A stretch of DNA of 64,000 nt from Paracoccaceae bacterium. GTDB taxonomy: Bacteria; Pseudomonadota; Alphaproteobacteria; Rhodobacterales; Rhodobacteraceae. The notes under the pieces were generated by a model. The model had not been told where the DNA came from. It did no database searches and saw nothing but the letters and a program-made list of their open reading frames with translations. Positions 24,873 to 33,497 of the stretch are shown one piece after another. Location of the stretch: the NCBI GenBank assembly GCA_002708925.1, contig PAPN01000007.1, positions 12,080 through 76,079 of the forward strand, given 5' to 3'. Positions within the stretch are counted from its first letter, which is position 1. The number at the start of each line of letters is the position of its first letter. A program made the position numbers and the translations under genes.

Positions 24873-25776
24873 GGCACAAGACATCGTTAAGGCATTGGGC
24901 GGCGAGTGGCGTAGTAACTATGGCCTTTCGCCGTGCCCGATTTGCCAGCCCGAAGGGCGGCGGGATCAACGCGGGCTGTCTGTGAAGGATTCGGCTGGTC
25001 GAACTCTTGTGACCTGCCACAAAGCTGGTTGCTCAGCCCCTGACATTTTCACGGAACTGCGGGCGCGCGGTATTGTTCAAGGTCATGGGCACAGCTTGCA
25101 GCGGTCCCCAGCTGAAATTGAGCGTGATCGCGAAAGCCGCCGCAAACAGAAAATCAAGACGCAACGCTATTGCGATGACCTCTTTTCCCAAGCGGTACCG
25201 ATCTCAGGCACCCCGGCGGAATCCTATCTGGAGGGTCGCGGGATCAAGGCGCAATGGCACAAAATGCGCCACACGCTGCGCTTCCATGCGGCATTGCCTC
25301 ACGCGCGGACAAAGCAAAATCTGCCCGCGATGATTGCCCGTTTGCGCGGGCCGGATGGCAAACCCATGGGGATCCACCGTACATACCTGCGCCCGGACGG
25401 CTCAGACAAAGCGGACCTCCAAGGTGGCGCAAAAATGATGCTGGGTGCATGCGGCGGCGGCTCCGTTCGCTTTGGGCCAGATCGGCGCGTGATCGCACTG
25501 GCTGAAGGCATAGAGACTGCCTTGAGCATCGGTGTCGCGTCACGCCTGACTGTATGGGCTACGCTATCGACCTCTGGCCTCAAGGGATTGATTTTGCCGC
25601 CCCCTCCGATCGCTGAGGTTGTCGTTATCGCGGCTGACCATGACCCGGCGGGCTTGGCCGCAGCTGAAGAAACAGCGGCAAGACTTGAGGCAGAAGGGCG
25701 CGCAGTCTCGATCATTGCACCTCAAGCCAACGGGGCTGATTTCAATGATGTGCTGCGGGGTGACACCCATGGGTAA
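24865..25776 (+). CDS. Toprim-domain DNA primase-like protein
   Basis: 303 residues. The N-terminal zinc-binding part is shown by SPCPICQPEG and VTCHKAGCSAPDIF (Cys positions about 19, 22, 51, 56). A linker helix follows. The C-terminal Toprim fold has the catalytic Glu in ALAEGIETALSIG and the DxD in VVIAADHDPAGLAAAEE. It probably makes primers for replication of the element in partnership with the DUF927 protein. ATG 24865 overlaps the preceding gene by 8 bp and its stop overlaps the next start by 8 bp. Length fits the satellite-type primases. Confidence 0.85.
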   Translation: MSEAQDIVKALGGEWRSNYGLSPCPICQPEGRRDQRGLSVKDSAGRTLVTCHKAGCSAPDIFTELRARGIVQGHGHSLQRSPAEIERDRESRRKQKIKTQRYCDDLFSQAVPISGTPAESYLEGRGIKAQWHKMRHTLRFHAALPHARTKQNLPAMIARLRGPDGKPMGIHRTYLRPDGSDKADLQGGAKMMLGACGGGSVRFGPDRRVIALAEGIETALSIGVASRLTVWATLSTSGLKGLILPPPPIAEVVVIAADHDPAGLAAAEETAARLEAEGRAVSIIAPQANGADFNDVLRGDTHG

Positions 25777-27232
25777 AAAGGACATCAAATCCGCTGTAGA
25801 CGATGCGGTCGAGGCAGCAAAGTCAAAATCAGGCGCTGGGCGGAGCGGAAAGGCCCAGCGCAAAAAGATCAAACGCCCCTTTCCGTTCAAGGTAGATGAA
25901 ACTGGCACCTATCGGCGTGTCGAGCGTGAAGCCGATGACGGAGGCACAAAGACGACATGGGTGCGTTTTATGTCACCTGTCTGGGTGCAGGCCCTTACGC
26001 GGAATGAAGACGGCGAAGACTGGGGCCGCGAAGTCGAGGTATTGGATCGGGATGGGGTCGTGCATCGGTGGGCTATGCCTGCGGCCTTGTTCGCCGGGTC
26101 AGGCGAACCCTTGCGGGCTGAGCTGCTACGTCTTGGCTGCGAAATTGAGCCGCGCCGCGAAGCGCGGGCTTGGGTTCTCGAATATCTGCAAAGCGCCGAT
26201 CCTGATGGCCGCGCGCGGTGTGTTTCTCGTATTGGCTGGCATGGGGAAACCTATGTGCTACCCGATGGCGCAATAGGTGTGGCAGATGATGGTGAGCGGG
26301 TGTTGTTGCAAACATCTGAAAAACCTGACCACGCCTTTAATGTCGCGGGCACTCTGTCAGATTGGCAGGCAGAAGTTGCAAGCCCAGCGCTGGGCAACTC
26401 CCGCCTTGTTCTATCCCTTGCCGCTGGGTTCGCGGCTCCCATGTTGGCTCTGTCCGGTGATGACGGTGGCGGCTTCCACTTTCGTGGCGCGTCATCTTCT
26501 GGGAAATCTACTGCCTTAACAGTGGCCGGATCGGTTTGGGGTGGCGGTGGCACACAGGGTTTTGTGCGCCATTGGCGGGCGACTGACAACGCGCTGGAAA
26601 GCGTGGCGGGCATGTCCTGTGACAGCGTCTTGTGCCTTGATGAATTGTCACAGGTGGACCCAAAGGCAGCAGGCGCTGCGGCTTATATGCTTGCCAACGG
26701 CAAGGGCAAGGCCCGCGCAGGGCGCGAAGGACAGGCCCGCAAGGTTCTGGAATGGCGTGTTCTGTTTCTGAGCAATGGTGAGATCGCCCTCGCTGATAAG
26801 ATCAAGGAAGGTGGTGGACGTATCGCGGCTGGGATGGAGGTCAGAGTCATTGATCTACGGGCCGATGCTGGCGCTGGCATGGGGCTATTCGAGGATACCC
26901 ACGGTGCAGTTGATCCAGCCAGCTTTGCCCAGCGCCTGAAAAAATCCGCCAATACGTTCTATGGCACCGCTGGCCGGGCGTTTGTGGCCGCTTTGGTTGA
27001 TGATCTGGCGGAATACCGGGAAAAGCTTGCCGATCTGCGCAAAGGCTTTGTTCAATCTGCTTTGCCGCCGGGGTCTGATGGCCAAGTGCGTAGGGTTGCG
27101 GATCGCTTTGCCCTTGTCGCAGCTGCGGGTGAGATTGCTACCTCGCTGGGGGTTAGGTGCGTTTGGGTGCCGACCGCGCACCATAGCTTTGTTTGCGCGT
27201 GGCCAGTGTCAGGCAAAAAAGCCCATGGGTAG
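25769..27232 (+). CDS. DUF927 helicase-like ATPase, probably truncated at the C-terminus
   Basis: 487 residues. The N-terminal 200 residues are variable. The core has Walker A FRGASSSGKSTALTVAGSVWGG at about residues 235-256, Walker B VLCLDELSQVDPKAAGAAAYML, and an arginine-rich RVLFLSNGEIALADKI with VRVIDLRADAGAGMGLFE. These proteins act as superfamily 3-like replicative helicases in phage satellites and islands. Usual members extend 60-100 residues past the point reached here; after GEIATSLG the sequence changes to an unrelated tail VRCVWVPTAHHSF and stops, so the end was probably lost by recombination at about 27150. Function may be impaired. Confidence 0.8.
   Translation: MGKKDIKSAVDDAVEAAKSKSGAGRSGKAQRKKIKRPFPFKVDETGTYRRVEREADDGGTKTTWVRFMSPVWVQALTRNEDGEDWGREVEVLDRDGVVHRWAMPAALFAGSGEPLRAELLRLGCEIEPRREARAWVLEYLQSADPDGRARCVSRIGWHGETYVLPDGAIGVADDGERVLLQTSEKPDHAFNVAGTLSDWQAEVASPALGNSRLVLSLAAGFAAPMLALSGDDGGGFHFRGASSSGKSTALTVAGSVWGGGGTQGFVRHWRATDNALESVAGMSCDSVLCLDELSQVDPKAAGAAAYMLANGKGKARAGREGQARKVLEWRVLFLSNGEIALADKIKEGGGRIAAGMEVRVIDLRADAGAGMGLFEDTHGAVDPASFAQRLKKSANTFYGTAGRAFVAALVDDLAEYREKLADLRKGFVQSALPPGSDGQVRRVADRFALVAAAGEIATSLGVRCVWVPTAHHSFVCAWPVSGKKAHG
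25833..25861. repeat. Inverted half-sites GCGCTGGGC / GCCCAGCGC
   Basis: GCGCTGGGC at 25833-25841 and its complement GCCCAGCGC at 25853-25861 with an 11-base spacer, inside the 5' part of the DUF927 gene. Same sequence as the halves of the palindromes at 24347 and 26382. Confidence 0.5.
26382..26395. repeat. Palindrome GCCCAGCGCTGGGC, copy 2
   Basis: Second perfect copy, within the DUF927 coding sequence, with flanking bases A and (G/A)AC also shared with copy 1 at 24347. Could be a protein-binding site of the replication module or a coincidence of codon use. Confidence 0.5.
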
Positions 27233-27728
27233 GGGGTTCAAAAAGTTCACGCATCTGGATCAGGGGACCGGCGGCGGTAATGAGATTTTTTCGCGTGTAA
27301 AGTTGAAAGGGGGGGTGTCTCAAAAATACTTATTAAATTAAATCAATCGGTTAGGTGTAACGGCCCAATATTTCTGTAACCTTTTTTGTAACTAATGAAG
27401 GCAAATATAAACAAGTAAAAACAATAGGTTATATATACAGGTAACAAAGTTACAGAAGTTACAGGCTTTTTGAAGTGACCCGGCAAACTCCTGAGCCTTG
27501 GGGACAATATGTCACCCACCGATTTGCCCAAATCGCCTCTTGTTCTTCATGGTATCCTGTTTGGCCTCAAGCTGGCGCGACGGTGCCGCTTGCCCCTGCG
27601 GGGCGCGGGGATTTCATACTGCTTCCCGCAAATGCATGAAGTGGTGCGAAATCGCAAAGCGTGGTAGCCCCGTGGTAGCCACTAGAAACGGGGCAACGAA
27701 TTCAAATCCGCTAAGTTATTGATTTCAG
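27233..27728. other. 496-bp gap between DUF927 gene and tRNA-Lys
   Basis: No gene. AT-rich first part with several GTTAC/GTAAC words between 27356 and 27470, which may be iteron-like binding sites. The second part is the right copy of the boundary sequence. An integrase gene would be expected here beside the tRNA, but none is seen. Confidence 0.55.
27428..27728 (+). repeat. Right copy of the ~300-bp boundary sequence, abutting tRNA-Lys
   Basis: Shares ordered short blocks with 12508-12845 (TTATATAT, TTACAGAAGTTACAG, GGCAAACTCC, TTCATGG, TGCCCCTGCGGGG, GCGAAATC, GTGGTAGCCA). It ends exactly at the CCA end of the tRNA gene, the usual integration point for tyrosine-recombinase elements. Confidence 0.55.
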
Positions 27729-27804
27729 TGGTGAGCCGTGTAGGATTCGAACCTACGACCCACTGATTAAAAGTCAGTTGCTCTACCAACTGAGCTAACG
27801 GCCC
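27729..27804 (-). tRNA. tRNA-Lys (anticodon TTT)
   Basis: Full cloverleaf on the minus strand. The 5' acceptor GGGCCGT at 27804 pairs with ACGGCTC near the 3' end (one G-T pair). The anticodon loop CTTTTAA gives TTT, the T-loop is GGTTCGAATCC and the CCA end is encoded (27729-27731). Its 3' end faces the mobile island, so it is the likely integration site. Confidence 0.97.
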
Positions 27805-27976
27805 ACTGTGGAGGCAGCTTCTAGAAACAGACGCCCATAGGGTCAACCCAAAAAAGCCGCCTTTTTGAAAGTTTTTCGATTTTTGTCGGCCCGGTCCAAT
27901 AAAACAAGGGGCGGCGGGGGGAACAAACTTGCGGGTCGGTCTGGAAACGTCCGGGAAACGCGCGTATATCGGCGCG

Positions 27977-28807
27977 ATGGAAAACCATGTGGTCAAAACT
28001 CTGCCGTTCATGAAGATGCATGGGCTGGGCAACGACTTTGTCGTCGTGGATGCGCGGGCGCAGGACGTGCCTTTGCCTGCCGATCTGGTGGTGGCAATCG
28101 CTGATCGGCACAAGGGTGTGGGCTATGATCAGCTGGCGGTGATCGAACAGGGCGCGGGCGATGCGCATCTGGTGTTTTATAACGCGGACGGATCGCCCTC
28201 GGCGGCGTGTGGGAATGCGACGCGCTGCATTGCGCGCTATCTGTTCGAGGAGACTGGCAAGGACAGCCTGCATCTGACCACCGATCGCGGCGATCTGTAT
28301 GCGGTGGACGCGGGGGGCGGGCTGACCTCGGTGAATATGGGGCAGCCGCAGCTCATGTGGCATGAAATCCCCCTGGCCCGCGAAATGGATACGCTGGAGC
28401 TGCCGATTGACGGCGCGCCCACGGCCACCGGCATGGGCAACCCGCATTGCACGTTCTTCGTGGACGATGCCGAGGCGGTGGATCTGGAAACCCGCGGCGC
28501 TGAGATTGAGCATCACCCGCTGTACCCCGAACGCACCAACGTGCAGTTCGCCAGCGTCATTGGCCCCGATCATCTGCGGATGCGGGTGTGGGAACGTGGT
28601 GTGGGGGTCACGCTGGCTTCGGGCTCGTCGTCCTGTGCGACGGCGGTTGCGGCGGCGCGGCGCGGGCTGACCGGGCGCAAGGTGCGGATTGATCTGGACG
28701 GGGGCACGATCTGGATTGACTGGCGCGCCGATGGCGTCTGGATGACCGGGGCCACGATGCATGTGTTTACCGCGCAGCTGACGCCTGAATTCCTGGCCTC
28801 GATATGA
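27977..28807 (+). CDS. dapF: Diaminopimelate epimerase
   Basis: 276 residues. DapF converts LL- to meso-diaminopimelate for lysine and peptidoglycan synthesis, in the cytoplasm, using two cysteines as acid and base. Both are visible: [10 protein letters not shown] (first Cys near residue 75) and [13 protein letters not shown] (second Cys near residue 220), with the N-terminal [13 protein letters not shown] hallmark. ATG 27977 is chosen; ATG 28007 or 28013 would also retain the hallmark. The gene is followed with a 4-bp ATGA overlap by mtaB. It begins 172 bp from tRNA-Lys and marks the return to core chromosome. Confidence 0.95.
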   Translation: MENHVVKTLPFMKMHGLGNDFVVVDARAQDVPLPADLVVAIADRHKGVGYDQLAVIEQGAGDAHLVFYNADGSPSAACGNATRCIARYLFEETGKDSLHLTTDRGDLYAVDAGGGLTSVNMGQPQLMWHEIPLAREMDTLELPIDGAPTATGMGNPHCTFFVDDAEAVDLETRGAEIEHHPLYPERTNVQFASVIGPDHLRMRVWERGVGVTLASGSSSCATAVAAARRGLTGRKVRIDLDGGTIWIDWRADGVWMTGATMHVFTAQLTPEFLASI

Positions 28808-30063
28808 CTGCCAAACCGCCCATTTTCACCACGCTTGGCTGCCGTCTGAACGCGTACGAGACCGAGGCGATGAAGGATCTGGCCCAGCAGGCCGGGATCG
28901 AGGGCGCGGTGGTGGTAAACACCTGCGCCGTGACGTCCGAGGCCGTGCGCAAAGCGCGTCAGGAAATCCGCAAGCTGCGCCGGGAAAACCCCTCGGCCCG
29001 TCTGATCGTCACCGGCTGCGCCGCCCAGACCGAGCCCGAAACCTTCGCCAATATGGACGAGGTCGACGTGGTCATCGGCAACAGCGAAAAGATGCAGCCG
29101 GAAACGTGGGCCGCGATGGGCCCCGATTTCATTGGCCAGACCGAGCGCGTGCAGGTCGATGACATCATGTCCGTCACCGAAACGGCGGGGCACTTGATTG
29201 ATGGGTTCGGCACCCGCAGCCGCGCCTATGTGCAGGTTCAGAACGGCTGCGATCATCGTTGCACCTTCTGCATTATTCCCTATGGTCGGGGGAATTCTCG
29301 GTCCGTGCCCGCCGGTGTGGTGGTCGATCAGATCAAACGGCTGGTCGATAAGGGCTTTAACGAGGTGGTGCTGACCGGGGTCGATCTGACCAGTTGGGGG
29401 GCGGATCTGCCCGCGCAGCCGCAGCTGGGCGATCTGGTCATGCGGATTCTGAAACTGGTGCCGGATCTGCCGCGTTTGCGCATCAGCTCGATTGATTCCA
29501 TCGAGGTGGATGAAAACCTGATGCAGGCCATCGCAACCGAGCCGCGCCTGATGCCGCATCTGCACTTGTCGCTACAGCACGGCGATGATCTGATCCTGAA
29601 GCGGATGAAACGCCGCCATCTGCGCGACGATGCGATCCGCTTTGCTGAGGAGGCAATCCGCCTGCGTCCCGACATGACATTCGGCGCGGACATCATTGCG
29701 GGCTTCCCCACCGAAACCGACGCGCATTTCGAAAACTCGTTGAAACTGGTCGAGGAATGCCAGCTGACCTGGCTGCATGTTTTCCCCTACAGCCCGCGCC
29801 CAGGCACGCCTGCGGCGCGGATGCCTCAGGTCGAGGGGCGGCTGATCAAAGCGCGGGCGGCGGCTTTGCGCGCGGCGGGGCAGCGGCGGGTAGATGCCCA
29901 TCTGGACCGCCAGCAGGGACGCCGTCATAACGTGTTGATGGAAAACCCGCTGATGGGCCGGACCGAACAGTTTGCCGAGGTGCATTTCACCGATCCGCAA
30001 ACCGAAGGTGCCATCGTCAAGGCCGTGATTTTCGGCCGTGACGGGGATCGTCTGCGGGCGTAA
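28804..30063 (+). CDS. mtaB: tRNA t6A37 methylthiotransferase MtaB
   Basis: 419 residues. MtaB adds a methylthio group to N6-threonylcarbamoyladenosine at position 37 of ANN-decoding tRNAs. The three N-terminal cysteines of the first [4Fe-4S] cluster are in [20 protein letters not shown] and TGCAAQTEP; the radical-SAM cluster motif is [15 protein letters not shown] near residue 150. The C-terminal TRAM-like segment is short ([23 protein letters not shown]). It overlaps dapF by four bases, an arrangement repeated in many Rhodobacteraceae. Confidence 0.95.
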   Translation: MTAKPPIFTTLGCRLNAYETEAMKDLAQQAGIEGAVVVNTCAVTSEAVRKARQEIRKLRRENPSARLIVTGCAAQTEPETFANMDEVDVVIGNSEKMQPETWAAMGPDFIGQTERVQVDDIMSVTETAGHLIDGFGTRSRAYVQVQNGCDHRCTFCIIPYGRGNSRSVPAGVVVDQIKRLVDKGFNEVVLTGVDLTSWGADLPAQPQLGDLVMRILKLVPDLPRLRISSIDSIEVDENLMQAIATEPRLMPHLHLSLQHGDDLILKRMKRRHLRDDAIRFAEEAIRLRPDMTFGADIIAGFPTETDAHFENSLKLVEECQLTWLHVFPYSPRPGTPAARMPQVEGRLIKARAAALRAAGQRRVDAHLDRQQGRRHNVLMENPLMGRTEQFAEVHFTDPQTEGAIVKAVIFGRDGDRLRA

Positions 30064-30089
30064 CGGCCGAGCCACGCCCGCAAGCTGTA

Positions 30090-30521
30090 TCACTCAAGCA
30101 AATTGGCGAACGAGCCCGCCGTGGTTTCCGCAACCTGGATCTTTGCGCCCATCAGGGATTGCTTTTGCGTCACGACAAAGAAATTCGGCGTGGTTCCGTT
30201 GCTTTCAAAGGTCAGGGTGCCGGGCGTGTTAAACGAGGCCAGGCCGGTATAGCGGACTGTCAGCGTGTTCTGGCCTTTGCTGGCGGTGGTTTTCAGCGAT
30301 TCCTTGATTCCGATAGTGCCGGCTTTCTGATTGTTGATCAGAACCTCCATCAGTGCTCCAGACCCGGCAAACCCGGTGTCACGATAGACATAAATGCTGT
30401 TGGGTTCGGCTTTTTCCACCTCGGCCAGAATGGTGGCCCGGCCCGAGGTGCCGCTTCCGGTGCAGGCAGCCACAAACACCGCCATGGTCAGGGCGAAAAT
30501 GATCTTAAGTACGCGCATCAT
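30090..30521 (-). CDS. Small secreted lipoprotein
   Basis: 143 residues starting at ATG 30521 after GGAGA. A lipoprotein signal MMRVLKIIFALTMAVFVAACTG ends in the lipobox VAAC with the modified Cys at about residue 21. The mature part is beta-rich (NSIYVYRDTGFAGSGALMEVLINNQ, NTLTVRYTG) and resembles DUF2846-type lipoproteins. Its role is unknown. It converges with mtaB; no strong terminator is seen in the 26-bp gap. Confidence 0.75.
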   Translation of the reverse strand: MMRVLKIIFALTMAVFVAACTGSGTSGRATILAEVEKAEPNSIYVYRDTGFAGSGALMEVLINNQKAGTIGIKESLKTTASKGQNTLTVRYTGLASFNTPGTLTFESNGTTPNFFVVTQKQSLMGAKIQVAETTAGSFANLLE

Positions 30522-30657
30522 GCAGTCTCCGATAGTACGATTGCGCCTGAATGAGCGCATCCGGTGTCTTTTTGCAAGTATTGAATGTGTTCAGCCAGCT
30601 GAATTGCGATATGTTTATGGCAGCCGCCTCCGGTGCCGGAACCCAAAGGAGCCCCCA

Positions 30658-31281
30658 ATGCATCCAAACCCCGTGTTTCACACACAGACCGAGGCGCGAA
30701 ACCTGGCTTTTGCCGCCCAGGCCGGGGTGGGTACGCTGGCGGTGTCGGGGGCAGATGGAATGCCGTTGATGGCGCATGTGCCCTTTGTGATCGAAGACGG
30801 GCGGGTGCTGTTTCATCTGGTGCGTTCGAATCCGATTGCGCGGGCTCTGGGCGATGGGCTGCCGGGAAAGATTTTCGTGCAGGGGCCTGGGTCTTATATT
30901 TCGCCCGATTGGTACGGGCTGGAGGATCAGGTTCCAACCTGGAATTACGTGGCGGTGCATCTGGCCGGCCCCGTGCAGAGGCTGGCCCAGGATCGGTTGC
31001 GGGATGTGCTGGATCGGCTGTCTTTGCGCTTCGAAGAGCAGCTGTTGCCGAAACCGATATGGACTGCGGAGAAGGTCTCGGACGAACAGATGGCGCGCCT
31101 GATGCGGATGATCGTGCCCTGCTGCCTGAATATCGCGGATGTGCAGGGGACGTGGAAACTGGCGCAGAACAAACCGGATTTTGCGCGTCTGGCCGTGGCC
31201 GATGTGGTGGCCGAGCACGGAATCGGGATGGAGCTGGCCGCCCTGGCCGATCTGATGCGTGCGCCTCCGGGGTCTGAATGA
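30658..31281 (+). CDS. PaiB-like FMN-binding protein
   Basis: 207 residues, ATG 30658 after AAAGGA. Split-barrel flavin-binding fold shown by LMAHVPFVIEDGRVLFHLVRSNPIAR, YISPDWYGLEDQVPTWNYVAVHL and a C-terminal LARLMRMIVP region. Bacillus PaiB is called a negative transcriptional regulator of sporulation and protease genes, but most members are FMN-binding proteins of unknown activity. The next gene, a glutathione S-transferase, follows after 54 bp and could be co-transcribed, hinting at redox or detoxification work. Confidence 0.88.
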   Translation: MHPNPVFHTQTEARNLAFAAQAGVGTLAVSGADGMPLMAHVPFVIEDGRVLFHLVRSNPIARALGDGLPGKIFVQGPGSYISPDWYGLEDQVPTWNYVAVHLAGPVQRLAQDRLRDVLDRLSLRFEEQLLPKPIWTAEKVSDEQMARLMRMIVPCCLNIADVQGTWKLAQNKPDFARLAVADVVAEHGIGMELAALADLMRAPPGSE

Positions 31282-31335
31282 TGGACAGCGCCCAGCCCGC
31301 GCCCTACCGTTAAGCGCGGAGCATAGGAGGGACAC

Positions 31336-31938
31336 ATGAAACTGATTTATTCCGGGGCCTCGCCATTTGTGCGCAAGGTCAATGTTGTGATGCACGAAAC
31401 CGGGCAGGTGGATGACATCGAACTGATCGAGGTAATGACAACCCCGGTTGCCACCCCGTCCGAGGTGCGCGCCGCCAACCCGATCGGCAAAATCCCGGCG
31501 CTGATCCGCTCTGACGGGCCTGCGATTTACGACAGCCGGGTGATTTGCCGGTATCTGGATGATCGCGCGGGGGCCGGGCTCTATCCGGGCGAATCGCTGT
31601 GGGAAATTCTGACACTCGAGGCCACGGCGGACGGGTTGATGGATGCTGCTGTGCTGATGGTCTATGAGGGCCGGGTGCGCCCCGATCACCTGATCTACAG
31701 CGAATGGGTCGAGGCGCAATGGCAGAAGGTATGCGGCGCGCTGGACGCGCTTGAGCAACGCTGGATCAGCCACCTGAATGGGCCGCTGAACATGGGGCAA
31801 ATCGCGGTGGGCTGCGCGCTGGGATACCTGGATTTCCGCCACGGAGCCCGCAACTGGCGCGCCGGGCGCGGCGCGCTGGACGACTGGTACGCGGTGTTTT
31901 CCGACCGCGCCAGCATGACAGCCTCGGCCCCGGCCTGA
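31336..31938 (+). CDS. Glutathione S-transferase family protein
   Basis: 200 residues. The N-terminal thioredoxin-like domain starts MKLIYSGASPFVRKVNVVMHETG with the S-P-F-V-R-K active-site region, then ANPIGKIPALI and IYDSRVICRYLDD carrying the glutathione-binding cis-proline and Ser. A helical C-terminal domain follows. It conjugates or reduces small electrophiles with glutathione; substrate unknown. AGGAGGG precedes the ATG. A strong terminator follows. Confidence 0.9.
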   Translation: MKLIYSGASPFVRKVNVVMHETGQVDDIELIEVMTTPVATPSEVRAANPIGKIPALIRSDGPAIYDSRVICRYLDDRAGAGLYPGESLWEILTLEATADGLMDAAVLMVYEGRVRPDHLIYSEWVEAQWQKVCGALDALEQRWISHLNGPLNMGQIAVGCALGYLDFRHGARNWRAGRGALDDWYAVFSDRASMTASAPA

Positions 31939-31940
31939 GA

Positions 31941-31967
31941 CCCAAGGGCCCCCGCGGGGGCCTTGGG
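31941..31967. terminator. Bidirectional GC-rich hairpin
   Basis: A 27-base near-perfect palindrome (arms CCCAAGGGCCCCC and GGGGGCCTTGGG around a CG centre) between the convergent GST and outer-membrane protein genes. It probably ends transcription from both sides. Confidence 0.75.
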
Positions 31968-31977
31968 TGCGCGACGT

Positions 31978-32631
31978 CTAGAACGCGTAGCCGATCCCGA
32001 TGTTGAATGCGTTCGAGGTCAGCGTGGTGGACAGCGTGCCGCCGCCGTCCAGGTCCACGTCATTGTCGGACCAGGTGAACTGGTATTCGCCAAAGAACGA
32101 CCAGTTGTCATTGATCTGATAACGTGCGCCTGCCAGCAGGCGGATGGCAGGGCCGGTGACCTGATAGCCCAGCGTGTGCGCTCCGCCCGTTGGTTGAATA
32201 TCCACATGCGGAATGGCAACGCCCACGCCGGCCCCCACGAAGGGTGTCCAGCGGTTCCACTTGCCGGGCCAGCGTTTCATCACGTTCAGAGTGACCAGGT
32301 TATGCCCATCCGTGAATTCCAGCCGGTCAAACCCCGTGGCGGCCATGTCGGCATCGGGGGCGTAGGCCTTGTTGTGGCTGAACTCCAGGCCAAAGCCCAG
32401 ATTGTCGGGGCGCCAATACACGGCGCGCATCCCATAGTAGGGCGGCATCACATTGGATCTGCCGCGCCAGTCGATATCGGCGTCAAACCCGCCAATCGCC
32501 GGGTCCGAGCCGCTGATACTGCTGTTTCCGGGCTGTTCGCCCCCCAGGTAAAGGTCGATTTCAATCTCTGCGACTGCAGGCGCGGCCATGGCGGTCGTGG
32601 CAGCCAGAGCGACGATCAGTTTCCTAAACAT
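31978..32631 (-). CDS. Outer-membrane beta-barrel protein
   Basis: 217 residues starting ATG 32631. Cleavable signal peptide MFRKLIVALAATTAMAAPAVAEI, then alternating beta-strands such as NLGFGLEFSHNKAYAP, TPFVGAGVGVAIP, AIRLLAGARYQINDNWSFFGEYQFTWS, and a C-terminal aromatic FNIGIGYAF as required for barrel assembly. It resembles OmpW/PagP-size porin-like or lipid A-modifying barrels; the exact subfamily is not clear. The gene converges with the GST gene. Confidence 0.85.
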   Translation of the reverse strand: MFRKLIVALAATTAMAAPAVAEIEIDLYLGGEQPGNSSISGSDPAIGGFDADIDWRGRSNVMPPYYGMRAVYWRPDNLGFGLEFSHNKAYAPDADMAATGFDRLEFTDGHNLVTLNVMKRWPGKWNRWTPFVGAGVGVAIPHVDIQPTGGAHTLGYQVTGPAIRLLAGARYQINDNWSFFGEYQFTWSDNDVDLDGGGTLSTTLTSNAFNIGIGYAF

Positions 32632-32925
32632 CTGTCGGTCCGTTCTTTGCTGCGGCCCTGATGGAGCAGATATATGCGACGCAGATATATGCGACTCGGG
32701 CCGGTGCGGGATGAAAATTACAAGGCTACAGATCGGAACATATGACCCGAATTTCCACACAACAAGCGCGACACATGCGCACCTGTTGCAAATGGGGCAC
32801 CCCTGCGCGGCATTGTCTGCTGGACTGAACGCAAATCCCCGGCTAAATAGCGCCACGGAAAGGCTGCGCAACACGCGGCCCCACGTCGTATAGGCCGATT
32901 TTGGCCGAAGAATGGAGAAAACCTC

Positions 32926-33486
32926 GTGTCCCACGCAGAAGATCACGAAGGCACCCGCAGGGATTTCCTGTATTACGCCACCGCCGGCGCCGGTGCTGTG
33001 GCGACGGGTGCCGCCGTCTGGCCGCTTGTCAATCAGATGAACCCCTCCGCCGATGTGCAGGCTCTGTCCTCGATTCGCGTTGACGTGTCGGGTGTGGAAA
33101 CCGGAACGCAGCTGACGGTGAAATGGCTGGGTAAGCCGGTCTTCATCCGCCGCCGGACCGAGGAAGAGATCGCTCAGGGCCGCGCCGATGACAGCGCCAC
33201 CCTGATCGACCCGCTGTCGCAGAACGCGAACAAGCCCGATACGGACGCGTCCGACGCGAACCGCACCCTGGACGAAGCTGGCGAATGGCTGGTGATGATC
33301 GGCGTGTGTACCCACCTGGGCTGCGTTCCGATCGGTAACGGTGCGGGTGACTTTGGCGGCTGGTTCTGCCCCTGCCACGGGTCGCACTATGACACCGCCG
33401 GCCGTATCCGCAAGGGCCCGGCCCCGCGGAACCTGGACGTGCCTGTCGCCGCGTTCGAAGACGCAACCACCATTAAACTGGGTTAA
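32926..33486 (+). CDS. petA: Ubiquinol-cytochrome c reductase Rieske iron-sulfur subunit
   Basis: 186 residues, GTG start at 32926 after ATGGAGAAA. Tat-type [22 protein letters not shown] anchors it in the membrane. Cluster ligands are CTHLGCVP and CPCHGSHYD (residues about 128-155), the [2Fe-2S] site that takes electrons from quinol. First gene of petABC encoding the cytochrome bc1 complex of the respiratory chain, 11 bp ahead of petB. Confidence 0.97.
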   Translation: MSHAEDHEGTRRDFLYYATAGAGAVATGAAVWPLVNQMNPSADVQALSSIRVDVSGVETGTQLTVKWLGKPVFIRRRTEEEIAQGRADDSATLIDPLSQNANKPDTDASDANRTLDEAGEWLVMIGVCTHLGCVPIGNGAGDFGGWFCPCHGSHYDTAGRIRKGPAPRNLDVPVAAFEDATTIKLG

Positions 33487-33497
33487 GGAGCGCGCAC

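Noticed and set aside
30522-31842. Long minus-strand open frame opposite the PaiB-like and GST genes
   Set aside because: Antisense to two supported genes and without protein-family features.
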